Below, piece by piece: positions 20,130-32,705 of a stretch of DNA of 64,000 nt. Position 1 is the stretch's first letter. Every line of letters begins with the position of its first letter. The notes below the pieces were generated by a model, which had not been told where the DNA came from, did not search any database, and saw nothing but the letters and a program-made list of their open reading frames with translations. The stretch lies in assembly GCA_964019055.1 (NCBI GenBank), contig OZ025215.1:3973001-4037000 (forward strand). The letters run 5' to 3'. The translations under genes and the position numbers were made by a program. The stretch is from Anthopleura xanthogrammica. Lineage: Eukaryota > Cnidaria > Anthozoa > Actiniaria > Actiniidae.

Positions 20130-21688
20130 CTTGAACCAGAAACGTTCAAGTTTTTCAATTTGAACAAAGTGATTGCATCCTAGGTAAGCCATGGTTTAGC
20201 GATAGTTTAGTTTGAATATCACCCTCTATTAGCCTCTTTTCTTTCATGTCTAGCGAAATTTCAGAGAATATTGAGCCAAAATGGTGTTCAATTCGCTTTG
20301 ATATTTTTTCAGGATGAGCTAACGTATTTCCGCCTTGATGTTGTTTTTCTACTTCTAGAATAGCGAAGAAAACCGAGCAAGTCACCTAGTTAGAGGGGCT
20401 TAAAATTAACTGAAGTGATTGAACATCGTGTGGCGAATAAAGGTAAGTTGTTACTAGCGTTTCAAGCCATTAAAAGAACCATATCAGATATGATTCTTAG
20501 TCACAACAAATACTTGTTTGATCATCGCTTTTCCTCAATCGGTAAAACTCAACCGTATATGATCGTGTGCATAGAACTGGTACTAGTGTGTGAGTGAAAA
20601 AGAGTCCCCATTTAGTGCGAAAACGCTAACGATTTTTCTTCAATTTGTTCAGAATTAGCGAACATACTTCTGCCTTGGACCAAGCAACTGGAGCAAGTCA
20701 CCTAGTTAGAAGCGCTTAAAGTTAAAGTGAATAAAGGTAAGTTGTGACAGGCATCTAGCGGGGTTTAGTCCTTGATGCAAGCATTATCAATTAAGACCCA
20801 AATCAGACATGATTCTTCAGACACAACGCTTGTTTGCCTATTAAGCTAACAAAATGCTGACTTTTGAGCTTATTTTTAAAACTTTCTTCAAATATTTCTA
20901 GTTAGTCTTCGAAAATAATGTTTAAAGTAGATGTCCTGAGAAAATTACTTCCATAGGTTTTTAGCTTTGGAGTTTTGACCTTCAGTTCACAGTTGTATAA
21001 AGCTTGTTTTTCGCCATTTTTCTTTCAAAAACTTGTCACGACGATGGTAATAAAACGAGCTAGAAACACCCCATTTTTCTTTTCATTTTTGGACTCAGCG
21101 TTAAATTGTGTATAAAATAGCTTTCTAAGAAAATTTTCTAAATACTCCTTGCTAAAGTAGTCAGTCACCTTAATCCCAGAGGAATGTTATTATTCTGGCT
21201 GTCTGATCAGGCTGGAATAGCTGTAAGGTCAGATACATGTCACTTCACGTCAAGGATAAAGCATTGTAAATGGCATCGAATTGAAAAAACATCGTGCCAA
21301 ATACCGACTTTCCTTTGACGGTGATTTTATTGCTTTATTTTTTCTTTGTTTTTTGTTTGTTTTTGTTTTTGTTTTTTCTGACAAAAGGTAGAGAGTCCAA
21401 AATTCATGTGGGTTCTGCATCGTCCATTCAGTATGCTTAACTTGTGTTTCGAATTCTTTGTTGAAAACTATATATCTTATTCTAATGACGTCATGGGGTC
21501 AGAGGGTGTGTTTGTTGTTAACTTCGTCGCAGAATATTCGATCCAGAATTATTTCTAATGCAAAATTAAAGCATCATCCGATATCAGAAGCCAATCAGAG
21601 AGGGTGAAAGGGTAAAATTATTAAGTACATAATAAGGGTGCATTGTTCACAATTTTTTTAAAAATTTATTTATTTAATTTTCTGCTAT

Positions 21689-22868
21689 TTAAGCAATAGA
21701 AGCTAAGTTCTATGACTCTACCGGTGAAATAGAGCACGCGGGATGTTGGGAGAAACACGAGAAACCCTTTTTCGAGTGTTTCTCCCAACATCCCAAGTGC
21801 TCTATTTCACCGGTAGAGTCATAAGAACTTAGTTTTTATTGCTTGTATGATATAGCTGAAGATATTTTAAGATTATAAAAACGTTTTACTTTCTGATCAA
21901 ATTTGAGATTTTCCAAACTATGGCAAATAAGCGAATCACATTCGTCGTACTTTTTCTCATTCACAAGGAAGCAGAGTCTTACAAAGCAGTTTTCACGAAA
22001 TTGAATTGAAAAACAATTATAATATAAGGATGTAAACATCAACATTATACAAAAAGGTTCAGGAAATCCGACTTCAAATTTAAACAGAAGTGACAGTTCT
22101 TCAATGTTTATACGTTATGTGCACAACTTTGGATCGTGCAAGCTCTACTTCAAAAACAACACTGGATTTTGTCAGATCTTTTTGAACTTCTTTTCTACAT
22201 CTACAACAGAGCAAACCTCACATCCTGGGTAAGTTTTATAGTTTTGTTATTTGAGGAATTGTTTAGGAACCTTTTTATTTCATTCCTAAGTAAAACCAGA
22301 CTGTTTTCGGGCATAGTTTTCGTCGCTTTTTGATCTACTGACTGGCTGGAAGCTGCTCGGCGAAAAAAACTTTTTGGCAAACCTACTCTAGCATTTCGCA
22401 ATGTATTTCTTCGACTTTTACTTCTTTTACTCCTTTTCAGAGCACTATTCTAGTTGAAAAGTATATGTCTTTGGTTTAAATTTGACAGGAAGTTTTAGTT
22501 TAAGCTTATAACAAATTGTTCAAGCGTATTTGTAAACAAGAAAGCCTAGTCAGCAATGTTAGACAATTGTGCTGTGAATTTCAACCTTGAGCAGGCACTC
22601 TACAGGTATATTTTGTGCCTCTTTTGTCTTTTTATTTTAAAAAACAAAACTTTGTTGAATGAAAATTCACTACGAAAGATTAAAACAATCTTGAAAATCA
22701 GAAATGGCCCATTTTGTGCAGATTTTGTGCAGAGTTAAAATGTAGTAGAGAAAATTTCATTTGTGAGCTGTCAATCACAAACCATGTCTTTACCGGTGAA
22801 ATAGAGCATAGGTTTTTGGAGAGAATTAGCCAATGAGTGCGTGCGTACTATCTAAGCTATATTATAAA
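21689..22868. mobile_element. 1.2-kb insertion absent from two paralogous units
   Basis: In the other two copies TTTTCTGCTAT runs straight into ATTACAATAAAG (27713 and 30435 regions). Here 1.2 kb intervenes. Its left end is a 156-bp hairpin (AAGCAATAGAAGCTAAGTTC..ACCGGTGAAATAGAGCAC, mirrored to TATTGCTT at 21844). Near the right end TTTACCGGTGAAATAGAGCA recurs directly. No coding capacity recognised. Confidence 0.65.
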
Positions 22869-24175
22869 TTACAATAAAGTATATATAAGTATTACAAAAA
22901 GGGAAAATAATACATCATGCAAAAACATTTTAGTACAAGAAACAAAGAGATGAATACAAATATTAAAAATAAAATGCAATATAGCAAGGAAGCCTCTAGA
23001 AACCAAAGGGCTTATGTAAAAGAGGTCTCCTTGAGAAATATAAGTGATGTTGAGGAATGGTACGGTTCAGTCACAAAAGAAGAAAGATAACTGTAACAAC
23101 GAATAATATATATGATTATATACAATAAAAACAACGAGATAAATGTGTAGGTTAAAAATTAAATAAATATAACAAATTATATTGGAGAGGAAGAATATGA
23201 AATTATGAAGCATTAAGAAGAAGAAAATGTCTTAGAATATTTTTTTGAACGAAGAGAGAGTTGGAGAATTAATGATACTAGAAGGCAAGGAATTCCATAT
23301 TTTAGGACCCAGGTGAAGAACAGTAAATTTCTTAATATTTAAACGACAGGCATGTGAGCGCAAAAGAGTTGAGGATATGCGGGCATTGTATGAATGAATC
23401 TGATTGCCTCGTGTAAATAGATCAGAAAACAGAGGGGGGAGTAAGCGGTTAGTATATGAGTACATGAAGACAGCAAGTTGAAAGGAATTTAAAGCGAAAA
23501 TATCAAATAATTCTTACGATACGTTTCTGGAGAAGAAATATACGATTTAGGTTAGTAGGATAAGTCGATGACCAAACAGTATTACAATAGGTCAAGTAGG
23601 GATAAATTAGGAAATAATATAATATAATATAATAAGGATAGCTTAGATTTTTGTGATAGGAAAGATCTATATTTGTAAATCAAGTCTATAGATCTGGAAA
23701 GTTTCTTACAAATACTATCAATATGCGTCTTCCAAGAAAGACGGTCATCAAGATATACACCTAAGAATTTAGTAACATCTTTATGTTCGAGAACATGATC
23801 ATCATAATGAAGAGATAGATTTGACGAGAGATGTTTTTGCCTTGTAATTGGTTTGAATAGAACATAGTTGGTTTTACTTATATTTACGGAAAGACGGTTG
23901 GATTTCATCCAGATATTCATTTTAGAGAGTTCATTAGAGAGTGTTGAAATCAATTCAGTGGTATCTTTTTGCGAGAAAAATATATTAGTGTCATCAGCAA
24001 AGGATAAAGCATTTGACAAATGTAATACATTAGGGAGATCATTAATGTACAAAATAAATAGTAGTGGACCCAAAATAGATCCTTGAGGAACTCCACATTT
24101 AATTGAGAGCTCGGTAGAAGACATATCATTAATATAGACAAATTTCTTGCCAAATTCAAGAGAATAATGAGCCAA
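22869..24175 (-). mobile_element. 5'-truncated LINE, copy 1 (reverse transcriptase fragment)
   Basis: On the minus strand, 24175-23582 encodes part of a non-LTR reverse transcriptase: CGVPQGSILGPLLFILYIND, FADDTNIFF (catalytic DD), SVNISKTNYVLFKP and FLGVYLDDRLSWKTHID. After a break, 23465-23232 gives the C-terminal tail ending LGPKIWNSLPSSI. The style fits the jockey/CR1-like group. There is no endonuclease or ORF1. The 5' junction falls in a short shared sequence (AGAGAATAnTGAGCC) with the host duplication. The copy is broken by frameshifts. Confidence 0.88.
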
Positions 24176-25480
24176 AATGGTTTCGAATTCGCTTGGGTAT
24201 TTTTTTTCCGAATAAGCTAATGTATTTCCACCTTGATGTTATCTTTCTACTTCTAGAATAGCGAAGAAAATCTAGCAAGTCACCTAGTTAGAGGTACTTA
24301 GAATGAACTGAAGTGTTTGAACATCGTGTGGCGAATAAAGGTAAGTTGTTACTATTGTCTAGCGGGGTTTAATCCTCGATACAACCATTATTAAGAGAAC
24401 CAAATCAAGTATGATTCAGAGTCTACTCGAATTACAGCTTCAGGTTGAACCAGAAACGTTCAAGTTTTTCAATTTGAACAAAGTGATTGTATCCTAGGTA
24501 AGCCATGGTTTAGCGATAGTTTAGTTTGAATATCACCCTCTATTAGCCTCTTTTTTTTCATGTCTTGCGAAATTTCAGAGAATATTGAGCCAAAATGGTT
24601 TCGAATTCGCTTTAATATTTTATTCAGAATGAGCTAACGTATTTCCGCCTTAGCTTGATGTTGTCTTTCTACTTCTAGAATAGCGAAGAAAACCGAGCAA
24701 GTCACCTAGTTAGAGGCGCTTAAAATTAACTGAAGTAAATGAACATCGTGTGGCGAATAAAGGTAAGTTGTTACTAGCGTTTCAAGCCATTAAAACAACC
24801 GTATCAGATATGATTCTTAGTCACAACAAATACTTGTTCGATCATCGCTTTTCCTCAATCGGTAAAACTCAACCGTATATGATCGTGTGCATAGAACATT
24901 TGTAGCGGTACTAGTGTGTGAGTGAAAAAGTTAAATCATTAAATATATGCTAAACTATTCCAGGGAACTGCAGTTTAATTTCATCAACTAGAGCACGGTA
25001 TTTTATTTGGAAAATACTTTGCCAAAATACTTTTGTAATCCCAGACGAATGTTATTTTGGCTCAATGTTATATGGTCACTTTGGCTTGTCTCTTTGGTGG
25101 CCGTATTAACCGGGTTCCACTGTATCTCTAGTTAAATAAAATACCTCTGTAGCACACGGGAAAGAGTCTCATTCACAGGGTGTACCCTGGAGTAGAGTAC
25201 TAGTAGTGATACAGGACAGGCAATGCCTATAAATAAAATAAGAAGATAAAGTAAACTGATGAAATGAATAAACTGGCCAAAGCACTGTATATGTTTTCTC
25301 TAAGGCTTTGACAAAGGAACACGCACTCACAAGTTTGAGATATGTGGTTCCCAGCCTCTCACGGCTTGGGATAACATCACCCCTCCCTCCTGAGCAATTT
25401 TGTCCCCCTATTTCAAAGATACGGAATTCGAAATAATGTTTTCTTTCTTTTATTCTGAGTGTAATGAACCCCAACCCATC

Positions 25481-25498
25481 CCCCCCCCCCCCCCCCCG
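25481..25498. repeat. Poly-C tract
   Basis: An uninterrupted C run of about 17-18 bases between ATCC and GGGCTGAG. It is likely length-variable. Confidence 0.9.
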
Positions 25499-27717
25499 GG
25501 CTGAGTTTGTGCCCTGCACCCCTCCCTGAAAAAAATCCTGGATCCGCCTCTGAACATCAGGTGGTGTTACCTACCTCAACATAATGCCAAACGTATTTAT
25601 TTGTCTCGTGACCCTGGGGTAAAAACCCCTTGTTCGTCAGATTCTACCCGAATTACGCAGTTTCAGCTTGAACAAGAAACGTTCAAGTTTTTCAATTTGA
25701 ACAAAGTGATTGCATCCTAGGTAAGCCATGGTTTAGCGATAGTTTAGTTTGAATATCACCCTCTATTAGCCTCTTTTCTTTCATGTCTAGCGAAATTTCA
25801 GAGAAAATTGAGCCAAAATGGTATCGAATTCGCTTTAATATTTTTTTCAGAATGAGCTAATGTATTTCCGCCTTGATGTTGTCTTTCTACTTCTAGAATA
25901 GCGAAGAAAACCGAGCAAGTCACCGAGTAAGAGGCGCTTAAAATTAACTGAAGTGATTGAACATCGTGTGGCGAATAAAGGTAAGTTGTTACTAGCGTCT
26001 AGCAGGGTTTAATCTTCGATACAACCATTATTAAGAGAACCAAATTTTGAGTCAAGCATGATTCTGAGTCTACTCGAATTACAGCTTCAGCTTGATCAGA
26101 AACGTTCAAGTTTTTCAATTTGAACAAAGTGATTGCATCCTAGGTAAGCCATGGTTTAGCGATAGCTTAGTTTGAATATCACCCTCTATTAGCCTCTTTT
26201 CTTTCATATCTACCGGAATTTCTTTGATAATGAGCCAAAATGGTATCGAATTCGCTTTAATATTTTTTTCAGAATGAGCTAATGTATTTCCGCCTTGATG
26301 TTGTCTTTCTACTTCTAGAATAGCGAAGAAAACCGAGCAAGTCACCTAGTTAGAGGTACTTAGAATGAACTGAAGTGATTGAACATCGTGTGGCGAATAA
26401 AGGTAAGTTGTTACTGGCGTTTCAAGCCATTAAAAGAACCATATCAGATATGATTCTTAGTCACAACAAATACTTGTTCGATCATCGCTTTTCCTCAATC
26501 GGTAAAACTCAACCGTATATGATCGTGTGCATAGAACATTTGTAGCGGTACTAGTGTGTGAGTGAAAAAGTGTCCCCATTTAGTGCGAAAACGCTAACGA
26601 TTTTTCTTCAATTTGTTCAGAATTAGCGAACATACTTCTGCCTTGGACGAAGCAAGTCACCTAGTTAGAGGCGCTTAAAGTTAAAGTGAATAAAGGTAAG
26701 TTGTGACAGGCGTGTAGCGGGGTTTAGTCCTTGATGCAACCATTATCAATTAAGACCCAAATCAGACATGATTCTTACAGACACAACGCTTGTTTGCTAA
26801 TTCTAACAAAATGCTGACTTTTTAGCTGATTTTTAAAACTTTCTTCAAATATTTTTAGTTAATCTTTTAAAATAATGTTTAAAGTAGAGAAAATTACTTC
26901 CATATATTTTTAGTTAATCTTTTAAAATAATGTTTAAAGTAGATGTCCTGAGAAAATTACTTCCATATATTTTTAGCTTTCCAGTTTTGACCTTCAGTTC
27001 TTAGCTGTGCAAAGCTTGGTTTCCGCCATTTTTCTTTCGAAAACTTGTCAAGATACTATTATTAACAATTCATAATCTCGAAAACGAGCAAGGAACAGCC
27101 CATTTTTCTTTTCATTTTTGGACTCAGCATTAAAATATATAAAATAGCTTTCTAAGAAATTTTCTAAATGCTCCTTGGTAAAGTACTGAGTCAGTCACCT
27201 TAATCCCAGAGGAATGTTATTCTTCTGGCTGTCTGATCAGGCTGGAATAGCTGTAAGGTCAGATACATGTCACTTCGCGTCAAGGATAAAGTATTGTAAA
27301 TGGCATCGAATTGAAAAAACATCGTGCCAAATACCGACTTTCCTTTGACGGTGATTTTATTGCTTTATTTTTTCTTTGTTTTTTTGTTTTTGTTTTTGTT
27401 TTTTCTGACAAAAGGTAGATAGTCCAAAATTCATGTGGGTTCTGCATCGTCCATTCAGTATGCTTAACTTGTGTTTCGAATTCTTTGTTGAAAACTATAT
27501 ATCTTATTCTAATGACGTCATGGGGTCAGAGGGTGTGTTTGTTGTTAACTTCGTCGCAGAATATTCGATCCGGAATTATTTTCAATGCCAAATTAAAGCA
27601 TCATCCGATATCAGAAGCCAATCAGAGAGGATAAAAGGGTAAAATAATTAAGTACATAATAAGGGTGCATCGTTCACAATTTAAAAAAAAAATTTATTTA
27701 TTTAATTTTCTGCTATA

Positions 27718-29012
27718 TTACAATAAAGTATATATAAATATTACAAAAAGGGAAAATAATACATCATGCAAAAACATTTTAGTACAAGAAACAAAGAGAT
27801 GAATACAAATATTAAAAATAAAATGCAATATAGCAAGGAAGCCTCTAGAAACCAAAGGGCTTATGTAAAAGAGGTCTCCTTGAGAAATATAAGTGATGTT
27901 GAGGAATGGTACGGTTCAGTCACAAAAGAAGAAAGATAACTGTAACAACAAATAATATATATGATTATATACAATAAAAACAACGAGATAAATGTGTAGG
28001 TTAAAAATTAAATAAATATAACAAATTATATTGGAGAGGAAGAATATGAAATGATGAAGCATTAAGAAGAAGAAAATGTCTTAGAATATTTTTTTGAACG
28101 AAGAGAGAGTTGGAGAATTAATGATACTAGAAGGCAAGGAATTCCATATTTTAGGACCTAGGTGAAGAACAGTGAATTTCTTAATATTTAAACGACAGGC
28201 ATGTGAGCGCAAAAGAGTTGAGGATCTGGTATTGTATGAATGAATCTGATTGCCTCGTGTAAATAGATCAGAAAACAGAGGGGGAAGTAAGTGGTTAGTA
28301 TATGAGTACATGAAGACAGCAAGTTGAAAGGAATTTAAAGCGAAAATATCAGATAATTCTTACGATACGTTTCTGGAGAAGAAATATACGATTTAGGTTA
28401 GTAGGATAAGTCGATGACCAAACAGTATTACAATAGGTCAAGTAGGGATAAATTAGGGAATAATATAAGGATAGCTTAGATTTTTGTGATAGGAAAGATA
28501 TATATTTGTAAATCAAGTCTATAGATCTGGAAAGTTTCTTACAAATACTATCAATATGCGTCTTCCAAGAAAGACAGTCATCAAGATATATACACCTAAG
28601 AATTTAGTAACATTTTTACGTTCGAGAATATGATCATCATAATGAAGAGATAGATTTGACGAGAGATGTTTTTGCCTTGTAATTGGTTTGAATAGAACAT
28701 AGTTCGTTTTACTTACATTTACGGATAGACGGTTGGATTTCATCCAGACATTCATTTTAGAGAGTTCATTAGAGAGTGTTGAAATCAATTCAGTGGTATC
28801 TTTGTGTGAGAAAAATATATTAGTGTCATCACCAAAGAGTGAAGCATTTGACAAATGTAATACATTAGGGAGATCATTAATGCACAAAATAAATAGTAGT
28901 GCGGACCCAAAATAGATCCTTGAGGAACTCCACATTTAATTGAGAACTCGGTAGAAGACATATCATTAATATAGACAAATTGCTTGCGAAATTTCAGAGA
29001 ATAATGAGCCAA
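27718..29012 (-). mobile_element. 5'-truncated LINE, copy 2
   Basis: Same element as copy 1 with the same 5' truncation point against the host duplication. RT pieces at 28935-28519 and the tail at 28311-28081 are frameshifted (for example after SSRIYFGSALLFIL). The identical junction shows that it was duplicated with its flank rather than inserted independently. Confidence 0.87.
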
Positions 29013-30439
29013 AATGGTTTCGAATTCGCTTTGATATTTTTTTTCAGAATGAGCTAACGTATTTCCACCTTGATGTTATCTTTCTACTTCTAGAATAGCG
29101 AAGAAAACCGAGCAAGTCATCTAGTTAGAGGCGCTTAAAATTAACTGAAGTAATTGAACATCGTGTAGCGAATAAAGGTAAGTTGTTACTGGCGTTTCAA
29201 GTCATTAAAAGAACCACATCAGATATGATTCTTAGTCACAACAAATACTTGTTCGATCATCGCTTTTCCTCAATCGGTAAAACTCAACCGTATATGATCG
29301 TGTGCATAGAACATTTGTAGCGGTACTAGTGTGTGAGTGAAAAAGTGTCCCCATTTAGTGCGAAAACGCTAACGATTTTTCTTCAATTTGTTCAGAATTA
29401 GCGAACATACTTCTGCCTTGGACGAAGCAAGTCACCTAGTTAGAGGCGCTTAAAGTTAAAATGAATAAAGGTAAGTTGTGACAGGCGTGTAGCGGGGTTT
29501 AGTCCTTGATGCAACCATTATCAATTAAGACCCAAATCAGACATGATTCTTACAGACACAACGCTTGTTTGCTAATTAAGCTAACAAAATGCTGACTTTT
29601 TAGCTGATTTTTAAAACTTTCTTCAAATATTTTTAGTTAATCTTTTAAAATAATGTTTAAAGTAGATGTCCTGAGAAAATTACTTCCATATATTTTTAGC
29701 TTTCCAGTTTTGACCTTCAGTTCTTAGCTGTGCAAAGCTTGGTTTCCGCCATTTTTCTTTCGAAAACTTGTCAAGATACTATTATTAACAATTCATAATC
29801 TCGAAAACGAGCAAGGAACAGCCCATTTTTCTTTTCATTTTTGGACTCAGCATTTTAAAAAATATATAAAATAGCTTTCTAAGAAAATTTTCTAAATGCT
29901 CCTTGCTAAAGTACTGAGTCAGTCACCTTAATCCCAGAGGAATGTTATTCTTCTGGCTGTCTGATCAGGCTGGAATAGCTGTAAGGTCAGATACATGTCA
30001 CTTCGCGTCAAGGATAAAGTATTGTAAATGGCATCGAATTGAAAAAACATCGTGCCAAATACCGACTTTCCTTTGACGGTGTTTTTTTATTGCTTTATTT
30101 TTTCTTTGTTTGTTTGTTTTTGTTTTTGTTTTTTCTGACAAAAGAGAGTCCAAAATTAATGTGGATTGTGCATCGTCCATTCAGTATGCTTGATTTGTGT
30201 TTCGAATTCTTTGTTGAAAACTTATATCTTATTCTAATGACGTCATGGGGTCAGAGGGTGTGTTTGTTGTTAACTTCGTCGCAGAATATTCGATCCGGAA
30301 TTATTTTTAGTGCAAAATTAAAGCATCATCCGATATCAGAAGCCAATCAGAGAGGATGAAAGGGTAAAATAATTAAGTACATAATAAGGGTCCATCGTTC
30401 AAAATTTAAAAAAAAATTTATTTATTTAATTTTCTGCTA

Positions 30440-31205
30440 TATTACAATAAAGTATATACATATATTACAAAAGGGAAAACAATACAGACAAAGAGATAAT
30501 AAATAATATAAATACAAATATTAAAAATAAAATGCAATATAGCAAGGAAGCCTCTAGGAACCAAAGGGCTTATGTAAAAGAGGTCTCCTCGAGAAATATA
30601 AGTGATGTTGAGGAATGGTACGGTTCAGTCACAAAAGAAGAAAGATAACTGTAACAACGAATAATATATATGATTATATACAACAAAAACAACGAGATAA
30701 ATGTGTAGGTTAAAAATTAAATAAATATAACAAATTATATTGGAGAGGAAGAATATGAAATGATGAAGCATTAAGAAGAAGAAAATGTCTTAGAATATTT
30801 TTTTGAACGAAGAGAGAGTTGGAGAATTAATGATACTAGAAGGCAAGGAATTCCATATTTTAGGACCCAGGTGAAGAACAGTGAATTTCTTAATATTTTA
30901 ACGACAGGCATGTGAGCGCAAAAGAGTTGAGGATCTGGTATGGTATGAATGAATCTGATCGCCTCGTGTAAATAGATCAGAAAACAGAGGGGGGAGTAAG
31001 TGGTTAGTATATGAGTACATGAAGACAGCAAGTTGAAAGGAATTTAAAGCGAAAATATCAAGAATTTTTAAATGCAAGAAAAGAGGTTCAGAATGAGCAA
31101 GGTAATTGGCGGAACAGATAATTCTTACGATACGTTTCTGGAGAAGGAATATACGATTTAGGTTAGTAGGATAAGTCGATGACCAAACAGTATTACAATA
31201 TGTCT
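30440..31205 (-). mobile_element. 5'-truncated LINE, copy 3 (3' end only)
   Basis: It carries the C-terminal tail region (about 31031-30771, frameshifted) and the 3' UTR. It includes about 50 bp near 31062-31118 that are missing from copies 1 and 2, and stops where the array ends. Confidence 0.83.
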
Positions 31206-31417
31206 AAAATGTTATTGTACGTGGGAATAACCTTACAGCGATTCAAATTATTTATAGACTATAAGCGCGCGCGATTTGCGTTATACGAATATAAGGACCA
31301 ATCAAAGAAACAAGAGTAACCACAATGTTGCATGGGATGACGTTAAGATCCTTGCAAATGAAAGCAGATGGCACCAGAGAAAATGGACTGAGGCTTGTCT
31401 CATAGCTAAAAACAATA

Positions 31418-31963
31418 ATGTATTCATTCATTCATTCATTCATTCATTCATTCATTCATTCATTCATTCATTCGTTCGTTCGATCGTTCGTTCGTTCATT
31501 CATTCATTCATTCGTTCGTTCGTTCATTCATTCATTCATTCATTCTTTCATTCATTAATTCATTAATTCATTCACTCATTCATTCTTTCATTCATTCTTT
31601 CATTCATTCATTCATTCATTCATTCATTCATTCTTCCATTCATTTTTTCATTCTTTCATTCTTTCATTCTTTCATTCTTTCATTCTTTCATTCTTTCATT
31701 CTTTCATTCTTTCATTCATTCATTCATTCTTTCATTCATTTTTTCATTCTTTCATTCTTTCATTCTTTCATTCTTTCATTCATTCATTCATTTATTCATT
31801 CATTCTTTCATTCATTCATTCATTCATTCTTTCATTCATTCATTCATTCATTCATTCATTCATTCATTCTTTCATTCATTCATTCATTCATTCATTCATT
31901 CTTTCATTCATTCATTCATTCATTCATTCTTTCATTCATTCATTCATTCATTCATTAATTCAT
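31418..31963. repeat. (ATTC)n/(CTTTCATT)n microsatellite, about 545 bp
   Basis: Long ATTC array with interspersed GTTC and CTTT variants that themselves form sub-blocks (ATTCTTTC runs at 31640-31790). Open frames such as FIHSFIHS are artefacts. Confidence 0.97.
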
Positions 31964-32363
31964 CATATTTATTTATCTTATTTTATATAGTTTATATATT
32001 TATTATTTATTATTTTAGGTCCTATCTATTGGTTTATATCGTACATAAGTATTCCTAAGTCCTTTTGCTCGCGCTTTATTTTCTATTTCGCGCTGTCTCT
32101 TTCTTGTTAGGTTCGTTTAGATTTGTTTATACACGTAGATATCTGATTACAGCTTGTGTAACCGTAAACCGATCCAAAACCATATGAAGCCGATCTCAAA
32201 CCACAGGAAACCCATAATGAGCAATTACGTAAAGAATAGTGAATATTGAATGCGGCCGGCAAAGGAAAGCCGGGCTCCCTGTGGAGTGTGTGGAATTCCG
32301 TGGATTTCGAAACAATCTCTTCGTAAATACTGACGTAACTCTTCTTGTTCGGTATCAATGCTT
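31964..32363. other. Unassigned DNA
   Basis: AT-rich sequence after the microsatellite; nothing coding recognised. Confidence 0.35.
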
Positions 32364-32705
32364 TCAATCTGTTTCTCCGCTACTGCCATTTGCCATTTGT
32401 GATCTCAGCAATACATTTTCATTCCGGAGTTGCTTGTTCTCTTCAGCAAGCTTATTGCAGGTGGCTGTAATGTCATCAAATCTAGCAGATATTAAATCTT
32501 GGCTTTCTTTGATTTCTTTTAGCACTTCCTTGAATTCATTGTTGAATTTAGTGAGCAAATCTTTGACTTCTTTGAGGTGAAGTTTCAATCGAGAGTCAAA
32601 CAAATCTTGAAAGATTCAGGTTCCGCTTCTGAATTTTCCGGATCCTCTGAAAGAACTTTTGAAGCTTCCCGCTGGGGAGGCAATTGCTTCCTTTTGGTGG
32701 CATCT
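32364..32705 (-). pseudogene. Coiled-coil protein fragment, possibly LINE ORF1
   Basis: Minus-strand 32603-32364 encodes about 79 residues of coiled coil (LKEVKDLLTKFNNEFKEVLK, then CNKLAEENKQLRNENVLL). A frame starting near 32703 gives RKQLPPQREASKVLSEDPE in a different phase, joined by a frameshift near 32605. A basic N terminus plus coiled coil is typical of ORF1 proteins of CR1/L2-like LINEs in corals (recollection). The copy is broken and no RNA-binding domain follows. Confidence 0.45.

Larger units (their letters stand above)
20359..29470 (+). ncRNA. Nine exon-like modules with conserved splice sites (candidate non-coding transcript)
   Basis: Type A modules start after TTCTACTTCTAG and end before GTAAGTTGTT: 20359-20442, 24257-24340, 24679-24762, 25897-25980, 26319-26402, 29094-29177, each exactly 84 nt. 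Type B modules start after CAATTTGTTCAG and end before GTAAGTTGTG: 20653-20736 (84 nt), 26621-26695 and 29396-29470 (75 nt each). Types A and B share GCAAGTCACCTAGTTAGA and GAATAAAG at the donor. All three frames of type A contain a stop, so they are not coding exons. A third block ends TGCATCCTAG/GTAAGCC (20183, 25720 and 26143) or TGTATCCTAG/GTAAGCC (24492). This is only evidence of exon shape; transcription is not shown. Confidence 0.4.
20130..31205. repeat. Tandem segmental duplication with embedded LINE copies
   Basis: Blocks recur in order: GTTCAAGTTTTTCAATTTGA (20145, 24454, 25682, 26106), the 84-nt exon-like module, CCCCATTTAGTGCGAAAACG (about 20606, 26574, 29349), GGCTGTCTGATCAGGCTGGA (21197, 27226, 29955), AATGACGTCATGGGGTCAGA (21484, 27510, 30236), then a LINE 3' end. 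Units 26.5-29.3 kb and 29.3-31.2 kb are displaced by about 2.7 kb. Inside the blocks a shorter 421-bp period is visible (24257 to 24679, 25897 to 26319). Copies differ by point changes and small indels, so the duplications are moderately old. Confidence 0.9.

Noticed and set aside
20155..20385. 76-codon minus-strand frame repeated at 26115-26345
   Set aside because: It recurs only because the DNA is duplicated; the other copies are disrupted, and it shows no protein motif.
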